NCBI RefSeq assembly: GCF_037949285.1
Contig: NZ_CP149926.1
Coordinates: 62,001-126,000 of the forward strand
Direction of reading: 5' to 3'
From: Thioclava sp. GXIMD4216
GTDB taxonomy: Bacteria > Pseudomonadota > Alphaproteobacteria > Rhodobacterales > Rhodobacteraceae
Length of the DNA stretch: 64,000 bases
Shown here: positions 38,089 to 45,306 of the stretch, in pieces
Layout: every line of letters begins with the position of its first letter
Numbering within the stretch: position 1 is the first letter of the stretch
Made by a program: the position numbers and the translations under genes
Notes under the pieces: model-generated
What the model saw: the letters and a program-made list of their open reading frames with translations, nothing else
Told to the model about the DNA's origin: nothing
Databases searched by the model: none

Positions 38089-39110
38089 GCCAGCAGATCG
38101 CGATAGACAGCGATCAGCGCATCGGCTTCGGCATCAATCTGGAAGCGCGCCTCGACATTGCGCCGCGCCGCACGCCCTGCCGCGGCCATCGATTGCGGAT
38201 CATCCAGATAGCCCGCCACCGCCGCGCTCATGCCCTCTATATCGCCCGGATCGACCAGCTTGCCGCTTTCCGGCGTCACGATCTCCTCGAAGGCGCCCAC
38301 GCGGGTCGCCACCACCGGCACATGGCAGGCCATTGCCTCGATGGGCGTCAGGCCGAAGCCCTCCCAACGCTGCGGCGCAACGTAAAGATCAAGCACCCGA
38401 TACCAGTCGGCCATGCGATCGACCGAGACCTCGGGCATGAACAGGATGCGATGCTCCAGCCCCGCCTGCCCCACTTTACGCTTCAGCCCCGCCAGAAATT
38501 CCGAATGCCCTTCGGTTGCGCGGCCCATCACCAGCGCCGAGACATTGGGGCGCGAGGGCAGCAGCGCGATCATCGCCTCCACAAAAGCATCGGTGCCCTT
38601 CTGATGGCGGACCCGCCCGTAACAGCCGATCAGCACCCCGCGCGGCAGATTCATCGATGCGCGCAAGGCGCTACGGTCCTGCGCCCTGTCGAACCCCGAG
38701 ATATCGATGCCATGATGGATCACATGATTGGGCACGCTCAGGTATTCCGCCGTGCGCGCCGAGGTCGCCACCACCGCGTCCATCTGCCCGATCAGCCATT
38801 TCGTATAGCCCGTATGCTGCCGCTGGCTGGCCGAGGTGAATAGCAGCTTCAGATCCATGAAACACAGATATTTCAGCGCCAGCCCCAGAGCCATTTCCAC
38901 ATTGCGCCGCGCATGCCAGACACGGCGGCGACGCTTCAGAAACGGCACGCGCCATAGGGCGACATGCGGCACGGTTTCGGGCAAACCCGGCCCGGTGGTC
39001 ACAATACCGATCTTGCGCGCCTGCAGGGGCACAAGCCGAACAATCGTCGCGGTCACGCCGGACAGGCGACGCTTGAGGTTCGGGGCAATAACATCAATCT
39101 CTTTATCCAT
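38085..39110 (-). CDS. Glycosyltransferase family 4 protein
   Basis: A 341-residue GT-B enzyme with the donor-site motifs GRVRHQKGTDAFVEA, EVSVDRMADWYRVLDLYVAPQRWEGFGLTPIEAMAC and VVATRVGAFEEIV (in parts). The N-terminal acceptor half has a Met- and Arg-rich region. Family 4 enzymes build polysaccharide or lipopolysaccharide chains; a sugar cannot be named. The start I use is the ATG at 39110 (AAAGGGG just before it); an earlier one at 39212 overlaps the divergent ModE-like gene's leader. The following GT29-like gene is coupled. Confidence 0.88.
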   Translation of the reverse strand: MDKEIDVIAPNLKRRLSGVTATIVRLVPLQARKIGIVTTGPGLPETVPHVALWRVPFLKRRRRVWHARRNVEMALGLALKYLCFMDLKLLFTSASQRQHTGYTKWLIGQMDAVVATSARTAEYLSVPNHVIHHGIDISGFDRAQDRSALRASMNLPRGVLIGCYGRVRHQKGTDAFVEAMIALLPSRPNVSALVMGRATEGHSEFLAGLKRKVGQAGLEHRILFMPEVSVDRMADWYRVLDLYVAPQRWEGFGLTPIEAMACHVPVVATRVGAFEEIVTPESGKLVDPGDIEGMSAAVAGYLDDPQSMAAAGRAARRNVEARFQIDAEADALIAVYRDLLA

Positions 39111-39231
39111 ACCCCTTTCATACCCTGCCTTGCCCGCCTTGTCTTTCGAGAAAATGGCGCGGCGCGGCTTGCCTTCGGGGCGGGCGGGCAGGATGATCGG
39201 GGCTGTTTCCATGCCCTGTCAGGACATTCGC

Positions 39232-39579
39232 ATGCCGCCAAACCGTATCGCCCTGCGCCTTTACTGGGACCCGATCATGATGGGGCCCGGCAAGGCCGAT
39301 CTTTTGCAGGCCATTGCCGAAGAAGGCTCCATTTCCGCCGCCGGACGCCGCATGGGCATGAGCTATCGCCGCGCATGGGCCCTGGTGGAAGAGATGAATG
39401 CAGGCTTTTGCGCACCGGTCGTGTCCTCGGCGCGCGGTGGAACAAGGGGCGGCGGCGCGCATCTGACCGAAACCGGCACCGAAGTGCTGCGGCTGTATCG
39501 CCAACTGCTGGAACGGTTCCGCGAAAGCTGCAACGACGACATTGCCGCGCTCGAGGCCCTGACCGGCCCCCGCGACTGA
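39232..39579 (+). CDS. ModE-like winged-helix regulator lacking molybdate-binding domain
   Basis: A 115-residue protein matching only the N-terminal DNA-binding part of ModE: LYWDPIMMGPGKADLLQAIAEEGSISAAGRRMGMSYRRAWALVEEMN (in part), and a wing with GGGAHLTETGTEVL. Full ModE has two C-terminal Mop/TOBE-like domains that bind molybdate; none is present. The gene sits 60 bases ahead of modA with a palindromic operator between, so it probably controls modABC. How it senses molybdate, if at all, is unclear. CAGGAC precedes the ATG at 39232; 39211 is an alternative. Confidence 0.82.
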   Translation: MPPNRIALRLYWDPIMMGPGKADLLQAIAEEGSISAAGRRMGMSYRRAWALVEEMNAGFCAPVVSSARGGTRGGGAHLTETGTEVLRLYRQLLERFRESCNDDIAALEALTGPRD

Positions 39580-39607
39580 AGCCTATGGACGGGAAGCAGA
39601 AAAGGGT

Positions 39608-39625
39608 TATGTTCAGCAAAACATA
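39608..39625. promoter_or_regulatory. Candidate ModE operator (Mo-box) upstream of modABC
   Basis: TATGTT-CAGCAA-AACATA is a perfect 6+6 palindrome with a 6-base spacer, 15 bases before the modA ATG. It resembles the AT-rich half-sites with a 6- to 7-base spacer recognised by ModE-family proteins, and its position would block modA translation or transcription start. Confidence 0.6.
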
Positions 39626-39639
39626 TCGGAGATCCCCGC

Positions 39640-40383
39640 ATGCGCGCCCTGCCCCTTCTTGCCCTGACCACCGTCCTGATGAGCCCGCTTGCCGCCGCAG
39701 CGGACCCCGTCATCTTTGCCGCCGCCTCGATGAAAACCGCGCTGGACGAGATCGCGCAGGACTGGAGCGAAACGCATGATCCGGTGACCATCTCCTATGC
39801 GGGCTCGTCGAAGCTGGCCCGCCAGATCGAGGCCGGAGCGCCAGCCGATATGTTCATCTCGGCCTCGACCGACTGGATGGACGAGGTCGAGACATCCGGC
39901 GCGACCATTGCAGGCACCCGCCACGACCTGCTGGGCAACGCGCTGGTTCTGGTGGCCCATGACGATGTGCAGACCACCCCCGCAGACTTGCCCAAAGCCT
40001 TGGGCCAAGACGGTTTTCTGGCTATGGCACTTGTCGATAGCGTACCGGCGGGGGTCTATGGAAAGCAGGCGCTGACCCATCTGGGGCTGTGGGACCAGCT
40101 TTCCGCACATGTCGCACAGGCCGATAACGTGCGCGCGGCTCTGGCCTTGGTGGCCACGGGGGAAAGCCCCTATGGCATCGTCTATGCCACCGATGCCCAT
40201 GCCGAACCGCATGTGCATATTGCCGCCACCTTCCCCGAAGACAGCCATGATGCGATCACCTATCCGGTGGCGCTGCTGAATACCGGCGCCGATGCGGCGG
40301 GGGCCAAAGCCTTTCTGGCCTATCTGACCACGCCCGCTGCCAAAAAGATATTTGCAGCACAGGGCTTCACGGTAAAGCCCTGA
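39640..40383 (+). CDS. modA: Molybdate ABC transporter substrate-binding protein
   Basis: A 247-residue periplasmic protein with a signal peptide ending AAAAD (about residue 21). The ModA binding patterns are present: FAAASMKTALDEIA (Ser-containing loop), YAGSSKLARQIEAGAPADMFISAS, and GIVYATDA near 184. It captures molybdate or tungstate. Ribosome site GGAGATC lies 5-6 bases ahead of the ATG. First gene of modABC; the modB start is four bases past its stop. Confidence 0.95.
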   Translation: MRALPLLALTTVLMSPLAAAADPVIFAAASMKTALDEIAQDWSETHDPVTISYAGSSKLARQIEAGAPADMFISASTDWMDEVETSGATIAGTRHDLLGNALVLVAHDDVQTTPADLPKALGQDGFLAMALVDSVPAGVYGKQALTHLGLWDQLSAHVAQADNVRAALALVATGESPYGIVYATDAHAEPHVHIAATFPEDSHDAITYPVALLNTGADAAGAKAFLAYLTTPAAKKIFAAQGFTVKP

Positions 40384-40387
40384 GCAG

Positions 40388-41083
40388 ATGCCCATGCTCA
40401 GCCCCGAAGAATGGGCCGCCATCGCGCTGTCGCTGAAAGTCTCGCTGGTGGCGGTGCTTTGCGCGCTGCCGGTGGCGATTGCGGTCGCGCTGGTGCTGGC
40501 GCGGGGGCGCGGGCCGCTTGTCTGGGGGCTGAATGCGCTGGTTCATCTGCCGCTGATCCTGCCCCCTGTCGTCACCGGTTACATCCTGCTGCTGCTTTTT
40601 GGCCGTAACGGGCCGGTGGGGCGCGTGCTCGACCATGCCATCGGGCTGGTCTTCGCCTTCCAATGGACGGGGGCGGCGCTGGCCGCTGCGGTGATGGGCT
40701 TTCCGCTGATGGTGCGGGCGATATGGCTGGCCATCGAAGCCGTCGATCCCGGCCTTGAACAGGCCGCCCGCACCCTTGGCGCGCGCCCTTTGGGCATGTT
40801 CTTCAGCATCACGCTGCCGCTGATCGCGCCGGGGATCATCGCGGGGATGATCCTCGCCTTTGCCAAGGCGATGGGCGAATTCGGGGCCACCATCACCTTT
40901 GTCTCCAACATTCCGGGGCGGACCCAGACACTGCCTTCAGCGATCTATGCCCTGCTGCAGGTGCCCGGTGCCGAGGCCTCGGTGGCCAAGCTTGCGGGGA
41001 TTTCCATCGCGATTGCGGTCACGGCCATGCTGGTGTCGGAATCCGTCTCGCGGATGATCGCCAAACGGATCAGGGGGGCATAG
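40388..41083 (+). CDS. modB: Molybdate ABC transporter permease
   Basis: A 231-residue inner-membrane permease with about five helices and the permease EAA loop (EQAARTLGARPLGMFFSITLPLIAPGI, in part). It forms the molybdate path with ModC. The start at 40388 has a poor ribosome site; the next Met at 40394 is an alternative. It ends one base before modC. Confidence 0.94.
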   Translation: MPMLSPEEWAAIALSLKVSLVAVLCALPVAIAVALVLARGRGPLVWGLNALVHLPLILPPVVTGYILLLLFGRNGPVGRVLDHAIGLVFAFQWTGAALAAAVMGFPLMVRAIWLAIEAVDPGLEQAARTLGARPLGMFFSITLPLIAPGIIAGMILAFAKAMGEFGATITFVSNIPGRTQTLPSAIYALLQVPGAEASVAKLAGISIAIAVTAMLVSESVSRMIAKRIRGA

Positions 41084-41084
41084 G

Positions 41085-42167
41085 ATGCTCAAGGTCTGCC
41101 TGAAGCACCGCGCCGGACAGCTTGACCTATCGGCCGAGTTCACCGCCCCCACCGGCGTCACCGCGCTGTTCGGACCCTCAGGAGCGGGCAAATCCACCAT
41201 CGTCAACGCGATCTCGGGGCTTCTGCGCCCCGCTGCCGGTCGCATCACATTGGGCGGAACGGTGCTGTTTGACAGCGCCACCCGCACCAATCTGCCCCTC
41301 CATAAACGCCGCATCGGTTATGTCTTTCAAGAACCGCGCCTGTTTCCCCATCTGGGTGTCAGGGGCAATCTGGATTATGGCCGCAGGCGCGCCCCCAAAG
41401 ACGCACAGGGGCCGGATTTCGATCAGGTGATCGGAATGCTGGGCATCGCGCCCTTGCTCGGGCGCAGGGTCGCGGCGCTCTCGGGCGGCGAAAAAGCCCG
41501 CATCTCGATCGGTCGCGCCCTACTGTCCAAACCGCAGATCCTGTTGATGGACGAACCGCTGGCGGCGCTTGATACCCCCCGCCGTGCCGAGATCCTGCCC
41601 TTTCTGGAGAATCTGCGCGATACCGGCCTGCCGATTGTCTATGTCAGCCATTCCGTGTCCGAGATCGCGCGGCTGGCCGATACGCTGGTGGTGATCGAGG
41701 CCGGCAGAACCCGCGCTTCGGGACCGCTTCAGACCCTGCTGGCCGAGCCGGATCTGGCCCCGCTATTCGGGCAGGACGGGGCGGGCGCGGTGATCCATGT
41801 GCAGGTTGCCGGACAGGACCCCGATGGCATGACCCGCGTGCAGGGCGCGGGGGGCACGCTTTTTCTGACCGAGCCGCATCCCGTGGGCCAGACGCTACGG
41901 CTGCGCATTCAGGCCAGTGATGTCATCCTGTCGCGCCAACGCCCCGAGGGGCTTTCGGCGTTGAATATCCTGTCGGGACAGGTGCAGAAAATCACCCCGA
42001 CATCAAAGGCCGAAGACCGGTTCTGGGTACAGATCCGCTGTGGCGGAGAGACGCTGCTGGCCAAGATCACCGCGCGCTCGCGGCAGGCTCTGGATCTGCG
42101 GCCCGACACGGAATGTCATGCGATCCTGAAAACCGTGGCCGTCGAACGCCGCGCGCCCCGCCCCTGA
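41085..42167 (+). CDS. modC: Molybdate ABC transporter ATP-binding protein
   Basis: A 360-residue ABC ATPase. Walker A GPSGAGKST (residues 29-37), signature LSGGEKARISIGRALL, Walker B ILLMDEPLAALD, switch His in YVSHSVSE. The C-terminal part has a TOBE/Mop-like domain (about 280-355; LSALNILSGQVQKI), common in ModC for regulation by molybdate. The gene ends 113 bases before the converging hsp20 gene. Confidence 0.94.
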   Translation: MLKVCLKHRAGQLDLSAEFTAPTGVTALFGPSGAGKSTIVNAISGLLRPAAGRITLGGTVLFDSATRTNLPLHKRRIGYVFQEPRLFPHLGVRGNLDYGRRRAPKDAQGPDFDQVIGMLGIAPLLGRRVAALSGGEKARISIGRALLSKPQILLMDEPLAALDTPRRAEILPFLENLRDTGLPIVYVSHSVSEIARLADTLVVIEAGRTRASGPLQTLLAEPDLAPLFGQDGAGAVIHVQVAGQDPDGMTRVQGAGGTLFLTEPHPVGQTLRLRIQASDVILSRQRPEGLSALNILSGQVQKITPTSKAEDRFWVQIRCGGETLLAKITARSRQALDLRPDTECHAILKTVAVERRAPRP

Positions 42168-42231
42168 ACGGCCCTGAGAACAACCGACACAGGCTAAGGT
42201 ATAGCAGGCCAAGGCATAGGAAACGGCATAG

Positions 42232-42257
42232 AAAAAGGCGCGGGATATCCCGCGCCT
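42232..42257 (-). terminator. Intrinsic terminator of hsp20
   Basis: AGGCGCGGGATATCCCGCGCCT (42236-42257) is a perfect self-complementary 22-mer. Read on the minus strand it is followed by TTTTTC, a strong terminator 22 bases after the hsp20 stop. Confidence 0.85.
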
Positions 42258-42279
42258 CCGGCTTCGTCACACAGATGGC

Positions 42280-42756
42280 TTATTGCGCATTGTCGATCAC
42301 ATCGCGCATATCGCGCGCGACACGGCCCGCACCCGTATTGGTAATCTCGATCCGGCGGGGCTTGAGAGCCTCGGGAACCTCATGCACCAGATCGATATGC
42401 AGCATGCCATCCTCATTGCTGGCACCGGTCACACGGACATGATCGGCCAGCCCGAAACGACGCTCGAAAGCGCGGGTGGCGATACCGCGATGCAGATAGG
42501 TCTTCTGTCCGGCTTCCTCGGATTTGCGGCCCGAGACGATCAGCGCCCCGTCGCGCATCTCGACGGTCAGCTCGTCTGCGGCAAACCCCGCGACAGCGAT
42601 GGTAATGCGATAGGCATTCTCGGCGGTTTTTTCGATATTATAGGGGGGATAGCTGGTTTGGGAGACGTCTTTCGACATCACGCTATCCATCAGGTCGGCC
42701 ATCCGGTCAAAACCGACAGTGGCACGGTAAAGCGGCGAAAGATCAAAGCTACGCAT
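42280..42756 (-). CDS. Small heat shock protein (Hsp20/IbpA family)
   Basis: A 158-residue alpha-crystallin-type chaperone. The N-terminus MRSFDLSPLYRATVGFDR resembles IbpA; the core has YRITIAVAGFAADELTVEMRDGALIVSGRK, quoted in part, and the IPI-like motif at the C-terminal end is RIEIT. It binds unfolding proteins and hands them to ClpB/DnaK. It has a leader with three hairpins and a heat-shock-type promoter, described separately. Confidence 0.93.
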   Translation of the reverse strand: MRSFDLSPLYRATVGFDRMADLMDSVMSKDVSQTSYPPYNIEKTAENAYRITIAVAGFAADELTVEMRDGALIVSGRKSEEAGQKTYLHRGIATRAFERRFGLADHVRVTGASNEDGMLHIDLVHEVPEALKPRRIEITNTGAGRVARDMRDVIDNAQ

Positions 42757-42845
42757 GGTATCATCCTCTCAGAGCGATGGTTGCCCACCCCGTCCGGGCA
42801 TGGGCGATGAAATGGGTGCGGGACCCTGTTGCGGCATCCCGACAC
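42757..42845 (-). promoter_or_regulatory. ROSE-like RNA thermometer leader of hsp20
   Basis: Read on the minus strand, three hairpins follow each other: 42845-42816 (GTG-T-CGGGA / TCCCG-CAC), 42805-42783 (GCCCA / TGGGC outer) and 42779-42762. The last pairs CATC with GATG and CTC with GAG around a TGA loop, with a bulged G, and contains the AGAGGA ribosome site. Its 5' side reads TCGCT, fitting the UYGCU that ROSE elements hold against the ribosome site. This is the layout expected of a ROSE element, which melts on heating. Confidence 0.6.
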
Positions 42846-42849
42846 ACTC

Positions 42850-42879
42850 AATCTGGGAAGGGCCAAACGCCGTTTCAAG
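42850..42879 (-). promoter_or_regulatory. Candidate heat-shock (RpoH) promoter of hsp20
   Basis: CTTGAA (42879-42874) and CCCAGATT (42857-42850) on the minus strand are 16 bases apart, resembling the RpoH pattern CTTGAA-N13-17-CCCCATNT. Transcription would begin about 42843, at the start of the thermometer leader. Confidence 0.5.
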
Positions 42880-42943
42880 CCTTCCTGCCCCGAAGGATTT
42901 CAGATTTTTGCCACTCGGCCACAGCCCGCATTGGTGCGGAAGC

Positions 42944-43738
42944 CTAAGGCGAAACGGATGGCGGCACCGAGAGGAACTTCGCGCCCCCCACCATCTTCGC
43001 CCGCTGCCCGCCCGGCTGGCGCAGATCGGTCAGCATATGGCGCATCAGGCTGGCATCGGCCACCACCGCAACCGGCTGCCCCTCAAGCCGCGCCTTGGCC
43101 GAGACCACCCCCACGATCTGCGGCCTGCCATGTTTCATGACGAAGACCGGCGCACCGGAGGCCCCATGATCGACATCACAATCCGTGATCATCCGCCCCT
43201 CGTTTTTCTGGATCACATAGCAGCGCGCCTGCAGGGAGGGCAGCGCCTCGCGCCCCTCGGCATAGGAGACCACCCGCAGCGGATCGCCCTTGCGGGGCAC
43301 CTCCCCCAGATCGAACGGCATGACCGGCGAGATCCGCACGGGCCTATCCAGTTGCAGCAGAGCCATATCATAGGTCACGCGGTCAAAGGCCTGCGGTCCC
43401 TGATAGCGATATTGCGGATGGGGAAACCCCGCCCTGATCTGGCGTTCGACCAAGGCACGGTCTTCGCGCAATCCCATCCGGAAGCGGGCCGTGGTGATAT
43501 CGACCCTGCCCCCGCTACGGGGATCAAAGAGACAATGCGCCGCCGTCAGAACCAGATCGGGCGCCACAAGACTGGCGGTGCAGAACCCGCCATCCGCAAA
43601 ATCGAGCCGCCCGACCGCCTCCCAGCCCCGACCGGCATCCCCCGTGGTCAGGACCCGCAGAGTGGTCTGGGCCGATAGCGCGACAGGGAGAAGCATGGCC
43701 AGAAGACAGAGTGATATCATATGCCGGATCATCGCCAT
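42944..43738 (-). CDS. Trypsin-like serine protease, secreted
   Basis: A 264-residue protease with a signal peptide (hydrophobic 7-22, cleaved near SAQ). The S1 triad is His68 (TAAHC), Asp124 (DMALLQL) and Ser194 in HGASGAP, where the usual GDSGGP is changed to GASGAP. The altered oxyanion loop suggests a bacterial S1 subgroup, not necessarily loss of activity. It has an even number of cysteines for disulfide bonds. Two starts (43738 and 43732) share a GGGG site; the second has better spacing. Confidence 0.85.
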   Translation of the reverse strand: MAMIRHMISLCLLAMLLPVALSAQTTLRVLTTGDAGRGWEAVGRLDFADGGFCTASLVAPDLVLTAAHCLFDPRSGGRVDITTARFRMGLREDRALVERQIRAGFPHPQYRYQGPQAFDRVTYDMALLQLDRPVRISPVMPFDLGEVPRKGDPLRVVSYAEGREALPSLQARCYVIQKNEGRMITDCDVDHGASGAPVFVMKHGRPQIVGVVSAKARLEGQPVAVVADASLMRHMLTDLRQPGGQRAKMVGGAKFLSVPPSVSP

Positions 43739-43848
43739 TTCCCCGCAAACCGTGCCCGCAGATCGTCAAAGCGGGTCAATACGGCGATTTTAGGACAAAC
43801 GCGCGGCCCCGAGCGGGATTCACACTCGCGGATATGTTTCGAGCAGAC

Positions 43849-43914
43849 CGAGCGGGGCGGGGCCATCGAGACCCCGCCCCGCTCGGCCCGAAGGGACCTA
43901 CGGCCCCTTCGGGC
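43849..43914 (-). other. Two adjacent perfect hairpins after the transaminase gene
   Basis: CGAGCGGGGCGGGG (43849-43862) pairs with CCCCGCCCCGCTCG (43872-43885), and GCCCGAAGGG (43886-43895) with CCCTTCGGGC (43905-43914). Both begin at the stop of the class III transaminase on the minus strand, without T-runs. They probably stabilise or end the transcript; a Rho-assisted or structure-dependent terminator is plausible. Confidence 0.55.
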
Positions 43915-45285
43915 TCAGCCCAGCACCTGTGTAACCGCCTTTTTCATCGCCGCGACAATGATATCGGCCTCGGCCTCGCTGAGGCATAGGGGCGGCGCGA
44001 AGCCAAGGATATCGCCCTGTGGCATGGCGCGCCCGATCACCCCTTCTGCGGCCAGCGCCGTGGCGATCTGCGGGCCGATCTTGGCACTCGCGTCAAAGAA
44101 GCGGCGGCTGTCGCGGTCCTCGACGAATTCGACCGCGCAAAGCATGCCCTCGCCACGGATGTCACCGACATTCGGATGATCGCCCAAGGCCTCTTTCATC
44201 GCCTTATTCAGATAGGCCCCTGTTGTGCCTGCGTTTTCCACCAGACCGAGGTTGTCGATCAGCTTGAGGTTGGCCACCCCTGCTGCCGCGCCAATGGGGT
44301 GGGCCGAATAGGTCCAGCCATGACCGATCGGGCCGTTTTCATCGGTACCCTGTTCGAGCACCTTCCACATCCTGTCACCCACAATCGACCCCGACAGCGG
44401 CGCATAGGCCGAGGTCAGCCCTTTGGCGATGGTGATCAGGTCGGGTTTCATCCCGTAGTGATCCGAGCCGAACATCGTGCCCAGCCGCCCGAACCCCGTG
44501 ACGACCTCATCGGCCACCAAGAGGATGTCGTACTTGGTCAGCACCTTCTGGACCCCTTCCCAATAGCCTGCGGGCGGCGGCACGATGCCCCCTGTGCCCA
44601 GAACCGGCTCGCCGATGAAGGCGGCGATCGTATCGGCGCCCTCGCGTTCGATCAGCGCCTCTAGCTCGGCTACGCAATGGGCGGTGAAGGCTTCCTCGGT
44701 CTCGATCCCCTCGGGGCGACGGAAGTAATAGGGCGCCTCGGTATGCAGGATCGGCGCGCGCGGCAGGTCGAATTTATTGTGGAAACCCGATAGCCCCGTC
44801 AGAGACCCCGTCATCACCCCCGAGCCGTGATAGCCCCGCCAGCGCGAGATGATCTTCTTCTTCTCGGGGCGGTTCAGGATGTTGTTGTAGTACCAGATCA
44901 GCTTGATGTTGGTTTCATTCGCATCCGAGCCGGACAGCCCGAAATAGACCTTGGACATGCCCTCGGGCGCGCGTTCCATGACCATCTGCGCCAGCGTGAT
45001 CGAGGCCTCCGTCCCATGACCCACATAGGCGTGGTAATAGGCCAGCTCGCGCGCCTGATCGGCAATCGCATCGGCGATCTCGGGGCGGCCATAGCCCACA
45101 TTCACGCAGTAAAGCCCCGCAAAAGCATCGAGCATCTGGCGGCCATCGCGGTCCTCGATATAGACCCCCTTGGCGGTACGGATCACGCGGGTCGGGGTCT
45201 CGCCACGGGCATGCTGTGCCAGATGGGTCGAGGGGTGGAAGAAATTCTCGCGGTCCCAGCGGGCGAGTTGGTCATTGGTCAGCAT
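43915..45285 (-). CDS. Class III aminotransferase (omega-transaminase)
   Basis: A 456-residue PLP enzyme. Fold-type I patterns: NVGYGRPEIADAIADQ, GSDANETNIKLIWYY, the EPVLGTGGIVPPPAGY loop, DEVVTGFGRLGTMFG and the PLP lysine in TIAKGLTSAYAPLSG. This set fits pyruvate-linked transaminases acting on terminal amines such as putrescine or GABA, in the SpuC/GabT group. It is followed upstream on the same strand by gabD, so an amine-to-succinate route is likely. Start at 45285 follows AAAGGAGG. Confidence 0.88.
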   Translation of the reverse strand: MLTNDQLARWDRENFFHPSTHLAQHARGETPTRVIRTAKGVYIEDRDGRQMLDAFAGLYCVNVGYGRPEIADAIADQARELAYYHAYVGHGTEASITLAQMVMERAPEGMSKVYFGLSGSDANETNIKLIWYYNNILNRPEKKKIISRWRGYHGSGVMTGSLTGLSGFHNKFDLPRAPILHTEAPYYFRRPEGIETEEAFTAHCVAELEALIEREGADTIAAFIGEPVLGTGGIVPPPAGYWEGVQKVLTKYDILLVADEVVTGFGRLGTMFGSDHYGMKPDLITIAKGLTSAYAPLSGSIVGDRMWKVLEQGTDENGPIGHGWTYSAHPIGAAAGVANLKLIDNLGLVENAGTTGAYLNKAMKEALGDHPNVGDIRGEGMLCAVEFVEDRDSRRFFDASAKIGPQIATALAAEGVIGRAMPQGDILGFAPPLCLSEAEADIIVAAMKKAVTQVLG

Positions 45286-45306
45286 AATGCCTCCTTTCGT
45301 CATCAC

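Noticed and set aside
43739..43848. Possible tRNA-like or integration-site remnant next to the double hairpin
   Set aside because: No acceptor stem, anticodon arm or T-loop sequence could be assembled on either strand.
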